Shown here: one piece after another, positions 1 through 10,995 of the stretch
Layout of the letters: each line of letters starts with the position of its first letter
How positions within the stretch are numbered: the stretch's first letter is position 1
Assembly: GCA_963576725.1 (NCBI GenBank)
Contig: OY755240.1
Location: 30,771,932 to 30,835,931, forward strand
DNA from: Azorinus chamasolen
Taxonomy: Eukaryota > Mollusca > Bivalvia > Cardiida > Solecurtidae
Direction of reading: 5' to 3'
DNA length: 64,000 nucleotides
Translations under genes and position numbers: made by a program
Notes under the pieces: generated by a model
Told to the model about the DNA's origin: nothing
The model's input: only the letters and a program-made list of their open reading frames with translations
The model's database searches: none

Positions 1-660
1 GAACACTTGTTGACCGTCACAACCTTCACCTGTAGGCAAGAGAAAATAACTCTGTCAATCATTTTGACCGAATTATGCCCCTTTTTAACTTAGAATGTTT
101 TGGTTAAGGCTTTGTTAAAGTCCATTTATTTACATAACCCTTTGAGATAAAGCTTTTAAACTTGGAACACTTGTTCACCGTCACAACCTTCACCTGTAGG
201 CAAGAGAAAACAACTCTGTCAAGCATTTTGACAGAATCATTCCCCTTTTTAACTTAGGATGTTTGGTTAAGGCTTTGTTAAAGTCCTTTTATTTACATAA
301 CCCTTTGAGATAAAGCGTTTAACCTTGGAACACTTGTTCACCATCACAAGCTTCACCTGTAGGCAAGAGTACATAACTCTGTCCAACATTTTGACAGAAT
401 TATGCCCCCTTTTAACTTAGAAATTTTGGTTAAGGTCTTGGTTAAAGTCCACTTATTTACATAACCCTTTTAGATTAAGCTTTTAAACTTGGAACACTTG
501 TTCACCATCAGAAGCTTCATCTGTAGGCAAGAGTACATAATATTTGTTCACCATCAGAAGCTTCATCTTCATCTCAAGCATTTAGACACAATTATGGCAC
601 TTTTTAATTTAGAATTTTTGGTTAAGGTTTTTTGTTAAACTATGCCTATTTACAACCTTG
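1..660. repeat. 164-bp tandem repeat, four copies
   Basis: The motif GGAACACTTGTTSACC recurs near 1, 165, 328 and 492, giving a period of 163-164 bp. Each unit also carries CACCTGTAGGCAAGAG and GAATTATGCCCC. The fourth copy is rearranged after about 540 and decays by 660. The array may continue upstream of the window. I see no coding potential. Confidence 0.9.
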
Positions 661-976
661 AAACTTGGTCGCAAAATTGGACTTAGAATTTGAATTTAGC
701 AAATACGTTAACCCCAGTTTATGTTGAACAAAACCTCTACGGGCGTATATTGTGCCCACTGGCACTATTGTTCATTATTAAGTAGTTGAATAGATATTTT
801 ATACTTAAGAAGAATAAATAGTATCCATAGCAACACCTGTTTGGAGACTTAAAGCACGCTGTTATTTCACATATTCTGATTTCATTAAACATGCTAGTGT
901 GCAGTAAAATTTAGCGCAAATTTAGCGCGAACGCCAATGACGTTAGTGTGACGTTTCGACGCCATGTCCTGGACAT

Positions 977-1440
977 TTGAAGACGTTGTGCTGGACGGTT
1001 ATATCGCAGCAGCGTTTTATTACCATGGCTTCAAAACGGCACATGACGTCAACCGATAACATTGAGTTGCGTGCAGTTGTCAAATTTTGTGTGGGACTCA
1101 AACTTTCACCGGTTGAAACACTAAAAGAAGTTAAACACTCAGATACATCACCAACCTATGGAAAAAACGTGTCTGCTAATGGCACGAGCGGTTTAGGGAT
1201 GTTTTTTTTGATGACGAAAGACTAGGCTCCGAGGTTATAAAGCGTTTTGCTAGAGTCTGGGATCATTCTCAAGCATCTGACCAATCAGATACTTGAGAAT
1301 GATCTCAGTCATAGACTCAGAAGTTTTATAACCTTGGACCCAGGTCGGCCGACATCGAAAGTCACTGTTGGAAAACGCAGCGTCAGTGAAGGAATTGTTA
1401 GATAATGACAAGGCAAGTAAGTAAGTAAAAATTTTGATAA
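977..1440 (+). pseudogene. Mariner-family transposase, N-terminal relic
   Basis: The ATG at 1025 opens MASKRHMTSTDNIELRAVV, followed by KFCVGLKLSPVETLKEV. This resembles the N-terminal helix-turn-helix region of mariner (SETMAR-type) transposases. A frameshift near 1165 moves the reading into a frame giving WHERFRDVFFDDERLG, the usual WHxRF motif. A 111-bp hairpin element then interrupts the frame at 1228-1338. After it, GRPTSK and a region ending SEGIVR complete the GRP linker. The catalytic domain is absent. The family call rests on motif order and is my recognition, not a search. It is a dead fragment. Confidence 0.7.
1228..1338. mobile_element. Hairpin MITE, family L, inside the mariner relic
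   Basis: Near-perfect inverted repeat: TCCGAGGTTATAAAG on the left is mirrored by TTATAACCTTGGA on the right, and the arms meet around ACCAATCAGAT. It splits the mariner reading frame exactly between DERLG and GRP. A related copy lies at 8,981-9,154. No clear target duplication is visible. Confidence 0.75.
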
Positions 1441-1724
1441 TCAACATCGTTCTTAGCAGCTGGGTAGTCTGGTCAAATTATGTTTTACTGATACACCTTT
1501 ACACAACAAATTGAAATTGCGATTTCACACTTGTAAACCAGTCTGTGCAATCAACCTGTTTTAATTCCGGTTTGCTTGACTAGCAAGACTAATAAAACAC
1601 ATGGCTAACCATTAGTAGAATTTAATCAATTATATACTAGGTACTAAACTGACAGGTACTCAGTTACGCCTAAACAGCTTTGTTTGATTAACTGGCTGTG
1701 GGAGGATGAGTGAGTACCTATGCA

Positions 1725-1800
1725 AACATTTTGGATCCACATTAGACGTTGAACAACTCGTTGCATCATCAGGATCCAAACTGTTTGACACACTGATTGC
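1725..1800. repeat. Hairpin repeat, family J
   Basis: TTTTGGATCCACATTAGACG faces CATCAGGATCCAAACTGTTT. It is one of about a dozen J hairpins in the window (others near 5,430, 6,985, 9,709, 10,700, 15,420, 25,488, 30,476, 30,698, 50,366, 51,470 and 62,516). Confidence 0.6.
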
Positions 1801-1884
1801 AGTTTGGAAGACAAACAGATTATATATTGAAATTTGAAACGGTAGGGGTTGAAAATTGTGAACGAAAGCTCAACAGGCTATAGA

Positions 1885-2334
1885 TTAATTGAAAGACCAC
1901 TGCCTCAAAAGAGGTATAATTATGGACCTATAAGACAGGTGGTAGCTTAATGCAGGTCAAAAGTAATGCAGAGTAAAGCTAATGAGTTCAATAAATGAAT
2001 GGTCGCTTAAGACAAGTTCTACTGTATATATTGTATATATACTGTATATATACATGGTTGTACCTAACACTGCGATGCATTGTGATGCATTTATGGCTAA
2101 CGTCCTTTCATTCCTTTGTTAGTTTAACACTAAAACCTGTCTATAGTGACCATATACTGAATAAACATGTAGGTTCTATAAGAGCAGACGGTATCATAAT
2201 GCAAGACAAAACAAATGCAGACATCTCCTAGATGAAAATTTTACATAACATCCATCCTGCATTAAGCTACCATCTGCCCTAAAACCCATAGTGTAGGTGG
2301 TTTTGGGTGGTTACTGTAGACAGATTTTACTGTA
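1885..2334. mobile_element. Two decayed family A MITEs in tandem
   Basis: Bases 1,885-2,027 and 2,112-2,334 each show the A core (CAGGTGGTAGCTTAATGCAG, or its complement TGCATTAAGCTACCATCTG) and a right end resembling TTCTACTGTA or TTTTACTGTA. Left ends are degraded. The second copy abuts the 31-bp minisatellite. Confidence 0.6.
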
Positions 2335-2347
2335 ACATATTGTATAC

Positions 2348-3290
2348 AGGTTTTACTGTACTGCCATATGTTCTCCGGAGGTTTTACTGTACTGCCATAT
2401 GTTCTCTGAAGGTTATACTGTACTGTCATATGTTAACTGAAGGTTTTACTGTACTATCATATGTTCTCTGGATGTTTTACTGTACTGTCATATGTTCTCT
2501 GGATGTTTTACTGTACTGTCATATGTTCTCTGAAGGTTTTACTGTACTGTCATATGTTCTCTGGAGGTTATACTGTACTGTCATATGTTCTCTGGATGTT
2601 TTACTGTACTGTCATATGTTCTCTGGATGTTTTACTGTTCTGTCATATGTTCTCTGGATGTTTTACTGTACTGTCATATGTTCTCTGGATGTTTTACTGT
2701 ACTGTCATATGTTCTCTGGATGTTTTACTGTACTGTCATATGTTCTCTGGATGTTTTACTGTACTGTCATATGTTCTCTGAAGGTTTTACTGTACTGTCA
2801 TATGTTCTCTGAAGGTTTTACTGTACTGTCATATGTTCTGTGGATGTTTTACTGTACTGCCATATGTTCTCTGAAGGTTTTACTGTACTGTCATATGTTC
2901 ACTGGAGGTTTTACTGTACTGCCATATGTTCTCTGAAGGTTTTACTGTACTGTCATATGTTCTCTGAAGGTTTTACTGTACTGTCATATGTTCTCTGAAG
3001 GTTTTACTGTACTGCCATATGTTCTCTGGAGGTTTTACTGTACTATCATATGTTCCCTGGAGGTTTTACTGTACTGCCATATATGTTCTCTGGAGGTTTT
3101 ACTGTACTGTCATATGTTCACTGGAGGTTTTACTGTACTGTCATATGTTCTCTGAAGGTTTTACTGTACTGTCATATGTTCTCTGAAGGTTTTACTGTAC
3201 TGTCATATGTTCTCTGGAGGTTTTACTGTACTGTCATATGTTCTCTGGAGGTTTTACTGTACTGCCATATGTTCTCCGAAGGTCATACTG
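2348..3290. repeat. 31-bp minisatellite, about 30 copies
   Basis: The unit reads GGTTTTACTGTACTGTCAT followed by ATGTTCTCTGAA, with single-base variants. Since 31 is not a multiple of 3, all three frames chain into long repetitive open frames with no stop; these are artefacts. The first 12 bases of the unit equal the right terminus of the family A MITE that ends just upstream. Confidence 0.95.
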
Positions 3291-3417
3291 AAGATTTATG
3301 TCAAAATGCCATCAGCAGTCTACGAATCTGACAGCCTGTATGTTTTAAAGATATCATAAAATATGCCATACAGCAAAAGTAGGATTGATTTCTTTCTTTG
3401 AAACTTTTATTATAATA

Positions 3418-3608
3418 CAGTAAAATCTCTCTAAACCGGAATTTTAGTGGACAATAACTTAGCTACTTTTAGGCAGGTGGTTGCTTAATGCAGGGTGAAA
3501 GTCATGCAGAGAGCTCCCAGCTTTATCCATGACTTTTACCATGCATTAAGATGTCACCTGTCTCCAAGAGCGATGCTAATACTGAATCCGGTTTAGAGAC
3601 GTTTTACT
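3418..3608. mobile_element. Family A MITE (AAACCGG subtype)
   Basis: Left end CAGTAAAATCTCTCTAAACC and right end GGTTTAGAGACGTTTTACT are inverted. The core has GCAGGTGGTTGCTTAATGC mirrored by GCATTAAGATGTCACCTG. It is flanked by TA on the left. Confidence 0.8.
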
Positions 3609-3750
3609 TTATTATATTATATTAGTGCATGTTTTATTATTGTATATAAATGGATGCCTCTTTGGTCAGTGTATTTGTTAGAAATGATAAGCTGGGTAAT
3701 TAACAAGCAGCGTATATTATAGATATACACCTTCCGACAGTGTTCGAATA

Positions 3751-3950
3751 CAGTAGAACCTGTTTTAAGAGGCCATCACAAGGTCTAATAATGGGTATGT
3801 AAGACAGGTTGTTGCTTAATACAGGTCAAAAGTAATACAGGAAACTCCTGTAGGAGCTGTCTGCATTACTTCTGTCCTGTAATAAGCAACCATCTGCTTT
3901 TAACACTCCTTTGATCAATAAATGAATGGCTTCTTAAGACAGGTCCTACT
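3751..3950. mobile_element. Family A MITE (CTTAAG subtype)
   Basis: CAGTAGAACCTGTTTTAAG on the left faces CTTAAGACAGGTCCTACT on the right. The core hairpin has CAGGAAACTCCTGTAGGAG. Flanked by TA on the left. Confidence 0.8.
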
Positions 3951-4669
3951 AACTAAGCAGCTACATAGGTGTGTATTCAATATACACGTCGATGGTTAAC
4001 AAACAGTTAAAGTATGCGATTTTAATTTGGCAATGTCTACATTGGTCCAGAGAATAGAAGCAAAGACAGACAACATTATGCCATAAGCGACGTGAACATT
4101 GTCTTGTAGGTTCTTTAGACTCCGTCTGCTATAAGAAATAAGGAATTGATTGAGCTGGATTTAATGGCACTACATCATTACAATGTCAATGCTGCAAAGA
4201 GAAGAAATTACAGCAAGAAATCCAAAATTTAGCTTTGAAATAACAGTTTCAACTACCCCCTTTTTGACGCCAAATTGATATATTGTGCTTAGATGAATAG
4301 ATTTAACTACTATTTCTACTAATACCAAAATACCATGTGCAAAAATTGTAAAACTATGAGGTAATAGATATGAATGATATGTGACATAATGTCATTATAT
4401 CATACATGAATATTCAGCAGGGACAATGTTAGCGTTGACGTTATTAGAATCCCTATTAGAAGACTTGAATTGAAGAACAGAAAATCTAACCTGGATTTTC
4501 ACTGAATCTGTGCCGTGGTAACATACGTGTACACAATACCATTCTAAATTCGTAAGTAATTAATATCCATTATAATTATGTCTTACATGAATATTCATGG
4601 AGAAAGTGCTAAACCCTACAAATTGACGTCTTTTTGGAGGTCGGTGTGGCTGTATTGTAATACTTAACT

Positions 4670-4872
4670 GTGTATATTACCGCGACGAGGGAACACACTT
4701 TAACAAAATAATATGTCTGTATTTACAAAACGTGTTGACCCATATGAGCTCCTACATGTGTATATTACCGCGACGAGGGAATACCCTTATATAAAATTAT
4801 ATTTGGGTATTTACAAATAGTATAGACCCATATTAGACAGAAGCTGTCTCATATCATATGGGTCTATACTAT
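4670..4872. repeat. 88-bp direct repeat plus inverted repeat
   Basis: GTGTATATTACCGCGACGAG occurs at 4,670 and 4,758. Immediately after, AGTATAGACCCATAT is mirrored by ATATGGGTCTATACT around 4,808-4,872. No open frame. The surrounding 3,960-4,980 shows nothing else I recognise. Confidence 0.65.
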
Positions 4873-4988
4873 ATGTCATAATTATCTTATTTCACCTTTA
4901 GAATGATTCTCCTGATTGACATGCATAGGAGCTTGATTCGTGTTTGAATATTATTTAGCAGGAACACGTTTAAAACTATGGTGTTTAA

Positions 4989-5198
4989 CCAATTCCCACA
5001 TAGGCTATTTTTAGACCTAACCTCTTTGATAAAATCTACCAAAAGGAGCATTAACTAGAGAAAAGGAAATTGTGTAGTTTTGAAACCATTGTGATAAATA
5101 GACCATTTGCTCATGTGGAGCAAATACTCTATTTATCACAATGGTTTCATAAAGTGACTTTTAAAGAAGCGTCAAATGCGTCAATATGCGGGAATTCG
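4989..5198. mobile_element. TTAA-flanked MITE, family E
   Basis: TTAA lies at 4,985 and 5,199. The element opens CCAATTCCCACATAGGC and holds a strong hairpin: TTGAAACCATTGTGATAAAT faces ATTTATCACAATGGTTTCA. The TTAA flanks and CCC-type ends fit a piggyBac-like MITE (inference). Confidence 0.7.
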
Positions 5199-5221
5199 TT
5201 AAATAGGCATTTATACATGTG

Positions 5222-5400
5222 CAGTAGAACCTGTCTTAAGCGGTCATTATGGGAATCAAAGGCATATGGTAGCTTAAAACATGTCAAAAAGTAATGCAGA
5301 AAGCTCTAATTTCATCTGTCCTGCATTCAGCAACCACGTGCTTTTTAACACTCCTATATTCAGCAAATGAATGTCAACTGAAAAGAGATTCGCTAAAGGT
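5222..5400. mobile_element. Family A MITE, right end decayed
   Basis: Starts CAGTAGAACCTGTCTTAAGC with core TGGTAGCTTAAAACATGTC and ATGCAGAAAGCTC. The right terminus is not recognisable past the AATGAATG segment. Confidence 0.6.
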
Positions 5401-5870
5401 TTTGAGAAATTATTGACCGAGTGTTAAACAGCTCTGATCCTGATGAAACCTCGAGTTAGTCGGGATGTTACCTGGATTCAATTTTTTGTAGGAGTCGACT
5501 GAGTCGCGCTTACCAAGCTAAGGGTTCAATATATATACTTGTCTCGGAGATACGAACTAATTAATTGCAAAACAACGTTCAATTACTAAAACATATTTCG
5601 AGATAATTGAAATTGTGTTTTTAATATTAACGCATGTCTATACTTTTGTTCAGAAATGAAATTAACTTTGTCGCTGCCAAATTGTGTCGTCTGCAAACAT
5701 TGTCGTCTGCTACTGCAGTTTTCATTTTTCAATTTCTTATTTGTGTTTCAAAAGCACAGTCATACTAACAAATAATTAGGATCCTGATGACATGACGGGT
5801 TACCCGGCCTCTCATCTGGATGCAAACTGTATGCATAGGTAATTACTGATAGGACAAAGGAAACAGTTAA

Positions 5871-6090
5871 CCCATTGCCTCCTAGACTATTTATAGACCA
5901 TACCTCTTTGAATATATCTACCGAAAAGGTGCATTTACTGGAGAAAATGATTTTTTTAGAATCAGTAGTTTTGAAACCATTGTGATAAATAGCGCATTTG
6001 CTCATATGGAGCAAATGCGCTATTTATCACAATGGTTTCAAAAAGTAACTTTTACAATTGCGAGACCATGCGTCAGTAGGAGTGAATGGG
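5871..6090. mobile_element. TTAA-flanked MITE, family E
   Basis: TTAA sits at 5,867-5,870 and 6,091-6,094. Ends CCCATTGCCTCC and GGAGTGAATGGG are inverted. The central hairpin is TAAATAGCGCATTTGCTC facing GAGCAAATGCGCTATTTA. This is the best-preserved E copy. Confidence 0.8.
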
Positions 6091-6230
6091 TTAAATAACT
6101 AACCTTTTCACTTGTTTGGAAACGTTGAAAGTGCCAGACAACTTACTATTGTAATATTTCGAAAAAGAAGACGATTTTACAATGCTGAGAGTTAGTTCCA
6201 GTAGCTGAATCTCCAGGCAACCCGCTTGTA

Positions 6231-6639
6231 ACCCTTTACTCCATGAATATTGATGCATGAAATAATGCTATGAATATTTATGAGCGGAATTGTTATTATA
6301 TCAACGTTTAAAAGTTTTCTTTTGCATTAATCAAAACTGTAGATTCAGATCTACACAGCGTCATGCCATAAGTGAGTCAAGTTTTTTAATGGCGAAACGT
6401 CAAAACAAAAACAAACCCCTGAACTGAACTGAACTGCGGTCTTACCTGTATTTGAGGGTCAATATTTTGCAATTCGACCTTTCTGGACAATCACCTGTCT
6501 ACATCTTCAGGGCAAACTGTGTATATTATATAATAAGCAAACATTGCAGACCCTGACCAGACGGCTCCTACAGGAGCCGTCTGATCTGGGTCTGCTCTGT
6601 TTGCAAGTGCATAGAAATGCGTATTTATGGAGTAAAGGG
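6231..6639. mobile_element. Family B MITE with an internal insertion
   Basis: Left end ACCCTTTACTCCATGAATAT, right end TATTTATGGAGTAAAGGGT followed by TTAA at 6,640. The core hairpin GACGGCTCCTACAGGAGCCG is intact. About 150 bp of unrelated sequence near 6,375-6,520 separates the two halves. Confidence 0.65.
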
Positions 6640-6984
6640 TTAAGTAAGCATTTGATTGCAGAAAAGAACCACAATGAAGATGACTATTATTAGTACGTAC
6701 ACAATTACCAGCATGCCTTTGCAAATAGATTGAGAGCGGTCGATGGTCTTGGCCATTTTAAAGAAACATTCATTTTACTCTAAGAATGCAGAGGAATTCA
6801 GTTTTATTACATATAATTGCTTTCGGGACATTTTGACATTTATAACTTTGAAATCGATTTGCCTTTCGCAAGAGATACCAGCAACTGCCAGCTTGTTTCA
6901 TTTATACGTCAATTTGACGGTGAAGCGTATAATTAGATAATCTCATTTAACCCGTAATCCGCTATGCTCGGTCTGACTGACATT

Positions 6985-7066
6985 TTCAAACAGCTTGGAC
7001 TCAGATAAGACGCCGAGTCACTCGGCTACCTCGGCGTCTCATCAGGATCCAAACTGTTTGACGCTA
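6985..7066. repeat. Hairpin repeat, family J
   Basis: AAACAGCTTGGACTCAGA faces CATCAGGATCCAAACTGTTT. The stems extend through GACGCCGAG and CTCGGCGTC. Confidence 0.6.
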
Positions 7067-7309
7067 ATATAACAGTTTCTCAATATTTCTCAGAATTTAG
7101 TACATTTGCACCAGGTAGGAATTTGAGCAGAGATCATTTTTGAAGTGTTAATATGGTTAGCTGTTACCGCAATGGGTAATGCAGTAGAACCTATCTTAAG
7201 CAGTCATCAATAGGTCTAATTATAGGTCTGTAAGATAGGTGCTAGCTTAATGCAGGTCAAAAGTTATGCAAAAAGCTCCTACAAGTATAGGCAACTGCCT
7301 GCCTTTTAA

Positions 7310-7519
7310 CCCTTTCCCTCATATATACGTTTTTTCTTTCATTTGCTAACAGAGCAGACCCTGATCAGACGGCTCTTATTTGCTAATGGATTTTCATAAA
7401 ACTGGTTCTGTACTTTCTAAAATTGCTACAATGTTCCACATTCCATATCTAATATTATAACTAGTTTGTCCATAAATATTCAGTATTGAAATTTGGAATA
7501 AACGTAGATCAGGGACAGA
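7310..7519. mobile_element. Family B MITE nested in family A
   Basis: Inserted at TTAA (7,306-7,309). It opens CCCTTTCCCTCATATATACG and closes GATCAGGGACAGAG. The right duplicate is mutated to GTAA. The core hairpin is partly deleted. Confidence 0.7.
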
Positions 7520-7557
7520 GTAAGACTCCTGTGTTCAATAAATGAATGGCCGCTTAA

Positions 7558-7800
7558 CCCTTTCCCTCATGTAAACGTGTTTTCACGCATTTGCAAACAG
7601 AGTAGACACAGATCAGACGGCTCCTAGAGGAGCCGTCTGATCAGGGTCTCCTCTGTTTGCTAACAAAATTTGATAGATCTGTGTTTTTACTTTCTAAAAT
7701 GTCTACAATGTTGCACCTTCCATATTTTCTTTATAACTATTTTGTAAATGAATATTCAGTAGGTATTGAAATTTGGCCTAAATACAGAACAGGGAAAGCG
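7558..7800. mobile_element. Family B MITE nested in family A, TTAA duplication intact
   Basis: TTAA lies at 7,554-7,557 and again at 7,801-7,804. Ends CCCTTTCCCTCATG and ACAGGGAAAGCG are inverted. The core GACGGCTCCTAGAGGAGCCG is a perfect hairpin. Removing the insert and one TTAA restores the host's GCTTAAGGCAGGTT reading. Confidence 0.85.
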
Positions 7801-8316
7801 TTAAGGCAGGTTCTACTGTAATCGAAACAGTTTGGCCCCAAGGGTACTGTAACTCGCTACCCATTGCAATGTACAGTGTGTAAAATTTGGTTGAATTTCA
7901 GAAAATTGATACAAAAATGTATTCTGAAAATCGAAGCTACCGTCATTTCATTTTTACCAAACGGCACCTACATAGTGGATATGGAATAAACGTCAGGCAG
8001 GAAACTTGAAAATTATACACGACAGTGTACAACAACACCAGAGGCACAAATGAAATGTGCACCCGCATACGCCCGTCATAGACTGCTCCTTGCCTGTTCC
8101 ACTCCATTCGAATCATTTAGAACACTGCGACACTAAAAAGGTCACGTAGCGCCAAAGGACGTAGAACAAAAAGGAATTCCATAAACACCGATTCACTGCA
8201 AACGAAGAGTACCCATACATGTACATACACCATGCACATATATCATACACCTACATACAATGTATAGAACTGTTCTGTGCATGCTCAACACTGATATCGC
8301 ATACCTGCGCTGTTAA

Positions 8317-8495
8317 CCCATTACCCCATAGGCTATTTTAGGCACATCCTCTTTGAATAAATCTACCGAAAAGGAGCATTAACTAGAGAAAAGGAAAACT
8401 CTAGAAATGTGTAGTTCCTTTTCTCTGGTTAATGCTCCTTTAAGGTAGATTAATTCAAAGAGGTTGGATCTAAATATAGCCTATGAGGGAATGGA
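8317..8495. mobile_element. Family E fold-back variant
   Basis: TTAA flanks at 8,313 and 8,496. Unlike other E copies, both halves are the same left half inverted: AGGAGCATTAACTAGAGAAA is mirrored by TCTCTGGTTAATGCTCCT, and TCTTTGAATAAATCTACC by GGTAGATTAATTCAAAGA. Confidence 0.75.
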
Positions 8496-8980
8496 TTAAA
8501 CCAAAACTATAAAAAAAAAAGTACCTAGTTATAGTCTACTTTCAGTCCGAATGACCGCTCAGCTGACTGTACATTTACTCCCCTGGTCATTGAGTCATTG
8601 GCCTACAATATTGAGCACTGCTAACATATGGCGCAATCATGCAGCCGCAGTACCGGCGAGTGACCCTCACAGGTACCCATTTTTGGGAGACACGGAAAAG
8701 CGTCTCTGAAATTTCCCACCCAAAACAAAAGGCAAAGATGTGACGCCATAACTGATGCAAGAAAATGACAAGACATAACATAAAAAGGCCAGTATGCTTC
8801 GGCGAGGATTTAGCAAAAACGAAAAAACATAGTTACATCTATATATTTGTGCGTTAGACGTCTAACGATCAAATGAATGATAAATTTAATCAGAATGGAT
8901 ACTAAGCTGTATGCTTGTATGGGTGTGTGAGTTGTTTTGTTTTGTTGTTGTTTGTTTTTAGTGGGGTTATTTGTTTCAGG

Positions 8981-9154
8981 GTCCATGCTTATAAAACTTT
9001 TAGTTGAGTCTGAATTCGTTCACAAGTTTTTGATTGGTCAGATTTGAGCCTTTGGCTCAAATCTGACCAATCAAAAGCTTGAGAACTCAAATCTGACCAA
9101 TCAAAAGCTTGAGAACGAACTCAGACTCAACTAAAAAGCTTTATAAGCATGGAC
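8981..9154. mobile_element. Hairpin MITE, family L
   Basis: GTCCATGCTTATAAAAC and TTTATAAGCATGGAC are the inverted ends. The arms share GACCAATCAAAAGCTTGAGA, which is also duplicated in tandem inside. It is related to the copy at 1,228. The preceding 8,500-8,980 holds nothing recognisable. Confidence 0.75.
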
Positions 9155-9208
9155 ACTGGAAGAAAATTTTAAATAAAAGTGTATTGCAACTGTGAACAAA
9201 CATAAGAA

Positions 9209-9433
9209 GACATAATTCTCAGGGAAATAATATTTGATGTGTATGAATATTAGACGTAATTCTCAGGGAAATAAAGAGTTGATGTGTATGAATATTAGAC
9301 ATAATTCTCAGGGAAATAAAGAGTTGATGTGTATGAATATTAGACATAATTCTCAGGGAAATAAAGAGTTGATGTGTATGAATATTAGACATAATTCTCA
9401 GGGAAATAAAGAGATGATGTGTATGAATATTAG
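9209..9433. repeat. 45-bp minisatellite, five copies
   Basis: The unit contains ATAATTCTCAGGGAAATAA and GATGTGTATGAATATTAG. Starts fall at 9,209, 9,254, 9,299, 9,344 and 9,389. Because 45 is divisible by 3, both strands show open repetitive frames; these are not credible genes. Confidence 0.9.
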
Positions 9434-9867
9434 ACAGATTCAGGAAATAGTTCACCCCATTCCTCATGCAAATTTAAATACAAGAATTAATTATATACAG
9501 TATATGCATAATGTGTTTTACCTTGGCAGGGACTGTAGTTACATGTATGACATTATCAAACAGAGCAGACCGTGATCATGCAGCTCCTACAAGAACAGTC
9601 AAGATACAAGATACAAGCCACAAGAAGCTTTATTTAGAATCGGTTTTGTAAAACATAATAGCATTACCTTTATAGCAATTTTCCGACAAACACCTAAATC
9701 GCATTTGCAAACAGTTTGGATTCAGATGAGGCACCCGGTAGTTCGACCTTCCATCAAGACCCAAGCTGTTTGACACTAAAATTGCACCAGGTCCTAAATT
9801 GAACAGACGATTTTCACTTTGGGGTGTCTATTAAATTTTGACCCAAAGTCCATATGTTCCTCCTTAA

Positions 9868-9975
9868 CCCTTTCCGTTATATAAATGCCCCTTCATTAGT
9901 TTGCAAACAGAGTATTCCCAGATCAGACGGTCTCTACAGGAGCCGTCCAATCAGGACCTGTCCTGTTTGCTTATA
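9868..9975. mobile_element. Family B MITE fragment
   Basis: TTAA then CCCTTTCCGTTATATAAATG, followed by the hairpin CAGACGGTCTCTACAGGAGC. The right half is missing. A J hairpin precedes it at 9,709-9,775. Confidence 0.55.
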
Positions 9976-10046
9976 TCATATACATGTACATGTAGATATG
10001 ATTCTACAGTTTCTGGCATAGTAGAACACTATGCGTTCATATTACA

Positions 10047-10195
10047 GTAAAAACTCGATACTACAAACACTCAAATACGTACCATGATTTTGATCTTTAA
10101 CACAGGTGGCAGCTTGATGCAGGGTGAAAGTCATGCATTAAGCAACAACCTGCCTACAAAGGCATCAATTCATCCCTACTAAGTTTTTACTGTAC
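10047..10195. mobile_element. Family A-like MITE, short
   Basis: CAGTAAAAACTCGATACTAC faces GTTTTTACTGTA. The core CAGGTGGCAGCTTGATGCAG is present but the GCAGAAAGCTCC loop is deleted. Confidence 0.6.
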
Positions 10196-10218
10196 AATTA
10201 TGAAATTAATCTAATTAA

Positions 10219-10450
10219 CCCTTCGCTTGCTGAATTTTAAAATGCATTTCTTCTTCTTTACCCATGCCCTGTTGTATAATTACACATATCTTCACTGTGT
10301 ACAAGTAGTTCGCTGTGCAATCACTGCTGTGGATTGTACTGGTTGCACAATCACCTTGTAAATAGTGCAGACCCTGATGAGACAGCTCCTGTAGTCCTGG
10401 GTCTTCACTATTTACAGGTAGGTATATTGACGTGAACAGCAAGCTAAGGG
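10219..10450. mobile_element. Family C MITE
   Basis: TTAA (10,215) then CCCTTCGCTTGCTGAATTT; right end CAGCAAGCTAAGGG. It contains GCTGTGCAATCACTG and the hairpin arms AAATAGTGCAGACCCTGATG and TCTTCACTATTTACAGG. It is inverted relative to the copies at 37,079 and 57,903. Confidence 0.75.
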
Positions 10451-10995
10451 ATAACATTCATATAATTTCCTACTAAATATTCATGAGGTAAAGGGTTAAT
10501 TTTGACAGACTGAGCACTGCTTGCCAACGTTATCATTGGCAATAAAACACTCGACAGAACACGCTGATCTCTAGCTGATATGCTCCCTCGTCTGTAGTGA
10601 TTAGTTAGAAAAAAAACGCATCTCCTCCTTATTATTGCTGTCTGCAAACATTGTCGTCAGATTTAATTTTCCCAGATATAGTTTGCATCCATAACCCTTT
10701 TAAAAACAATGGTTAGCGCAGTTCAGATCGAGATAAGATACTAAGAAACGCGACGTCTAATCAGGATCCATACTGGTTATAAAGATAACTGGAGTTAGCT
10801 TGCATGAGTATACAAGCGGCGGGCCAATGGTGAAGATAGCTGATTCTATATTGGGGGTTCCAGGTGTCAAAAATACATACTACGGAGTACTGTCGTTCTT
10901 GCGAGTGATGTTAAACACAGGCCTCGTCGACGCTGGCAGGTGCTTTTGATAGTGTATGCGAATCAACGTTATTTATCGCTGTTGTTTCTTGTTAA

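Larger units (their letters stand above)
7182..7818. mobile_element. Family A MITE containing two nested family B MITEs
   Basis: The A ends CAGTAGAACCTATCTTAAGC and GGCAGGTTCTACTG lie 637 bp apart, against about 200 bp for intact copies. The excess is two B insertions at 7,310-7,519 and 7,558-7,800, each at a TTAA of the host element. A flanking TA follows the right end. Confidence 0.85.

Noticed and set aside
2307..2936. 209-codon open frame rich in FTVLSYVL-type repeats
   Set aside because: It is the 31-bp minisatellite read through; three frames rotate every 93 bp and no start, splice or domain context supports a gene.
9219..9575. Open frames on both strands with 15-residue repeats
   Set aside because: Products of a 45-bp minisatellite with no stop in either strand.
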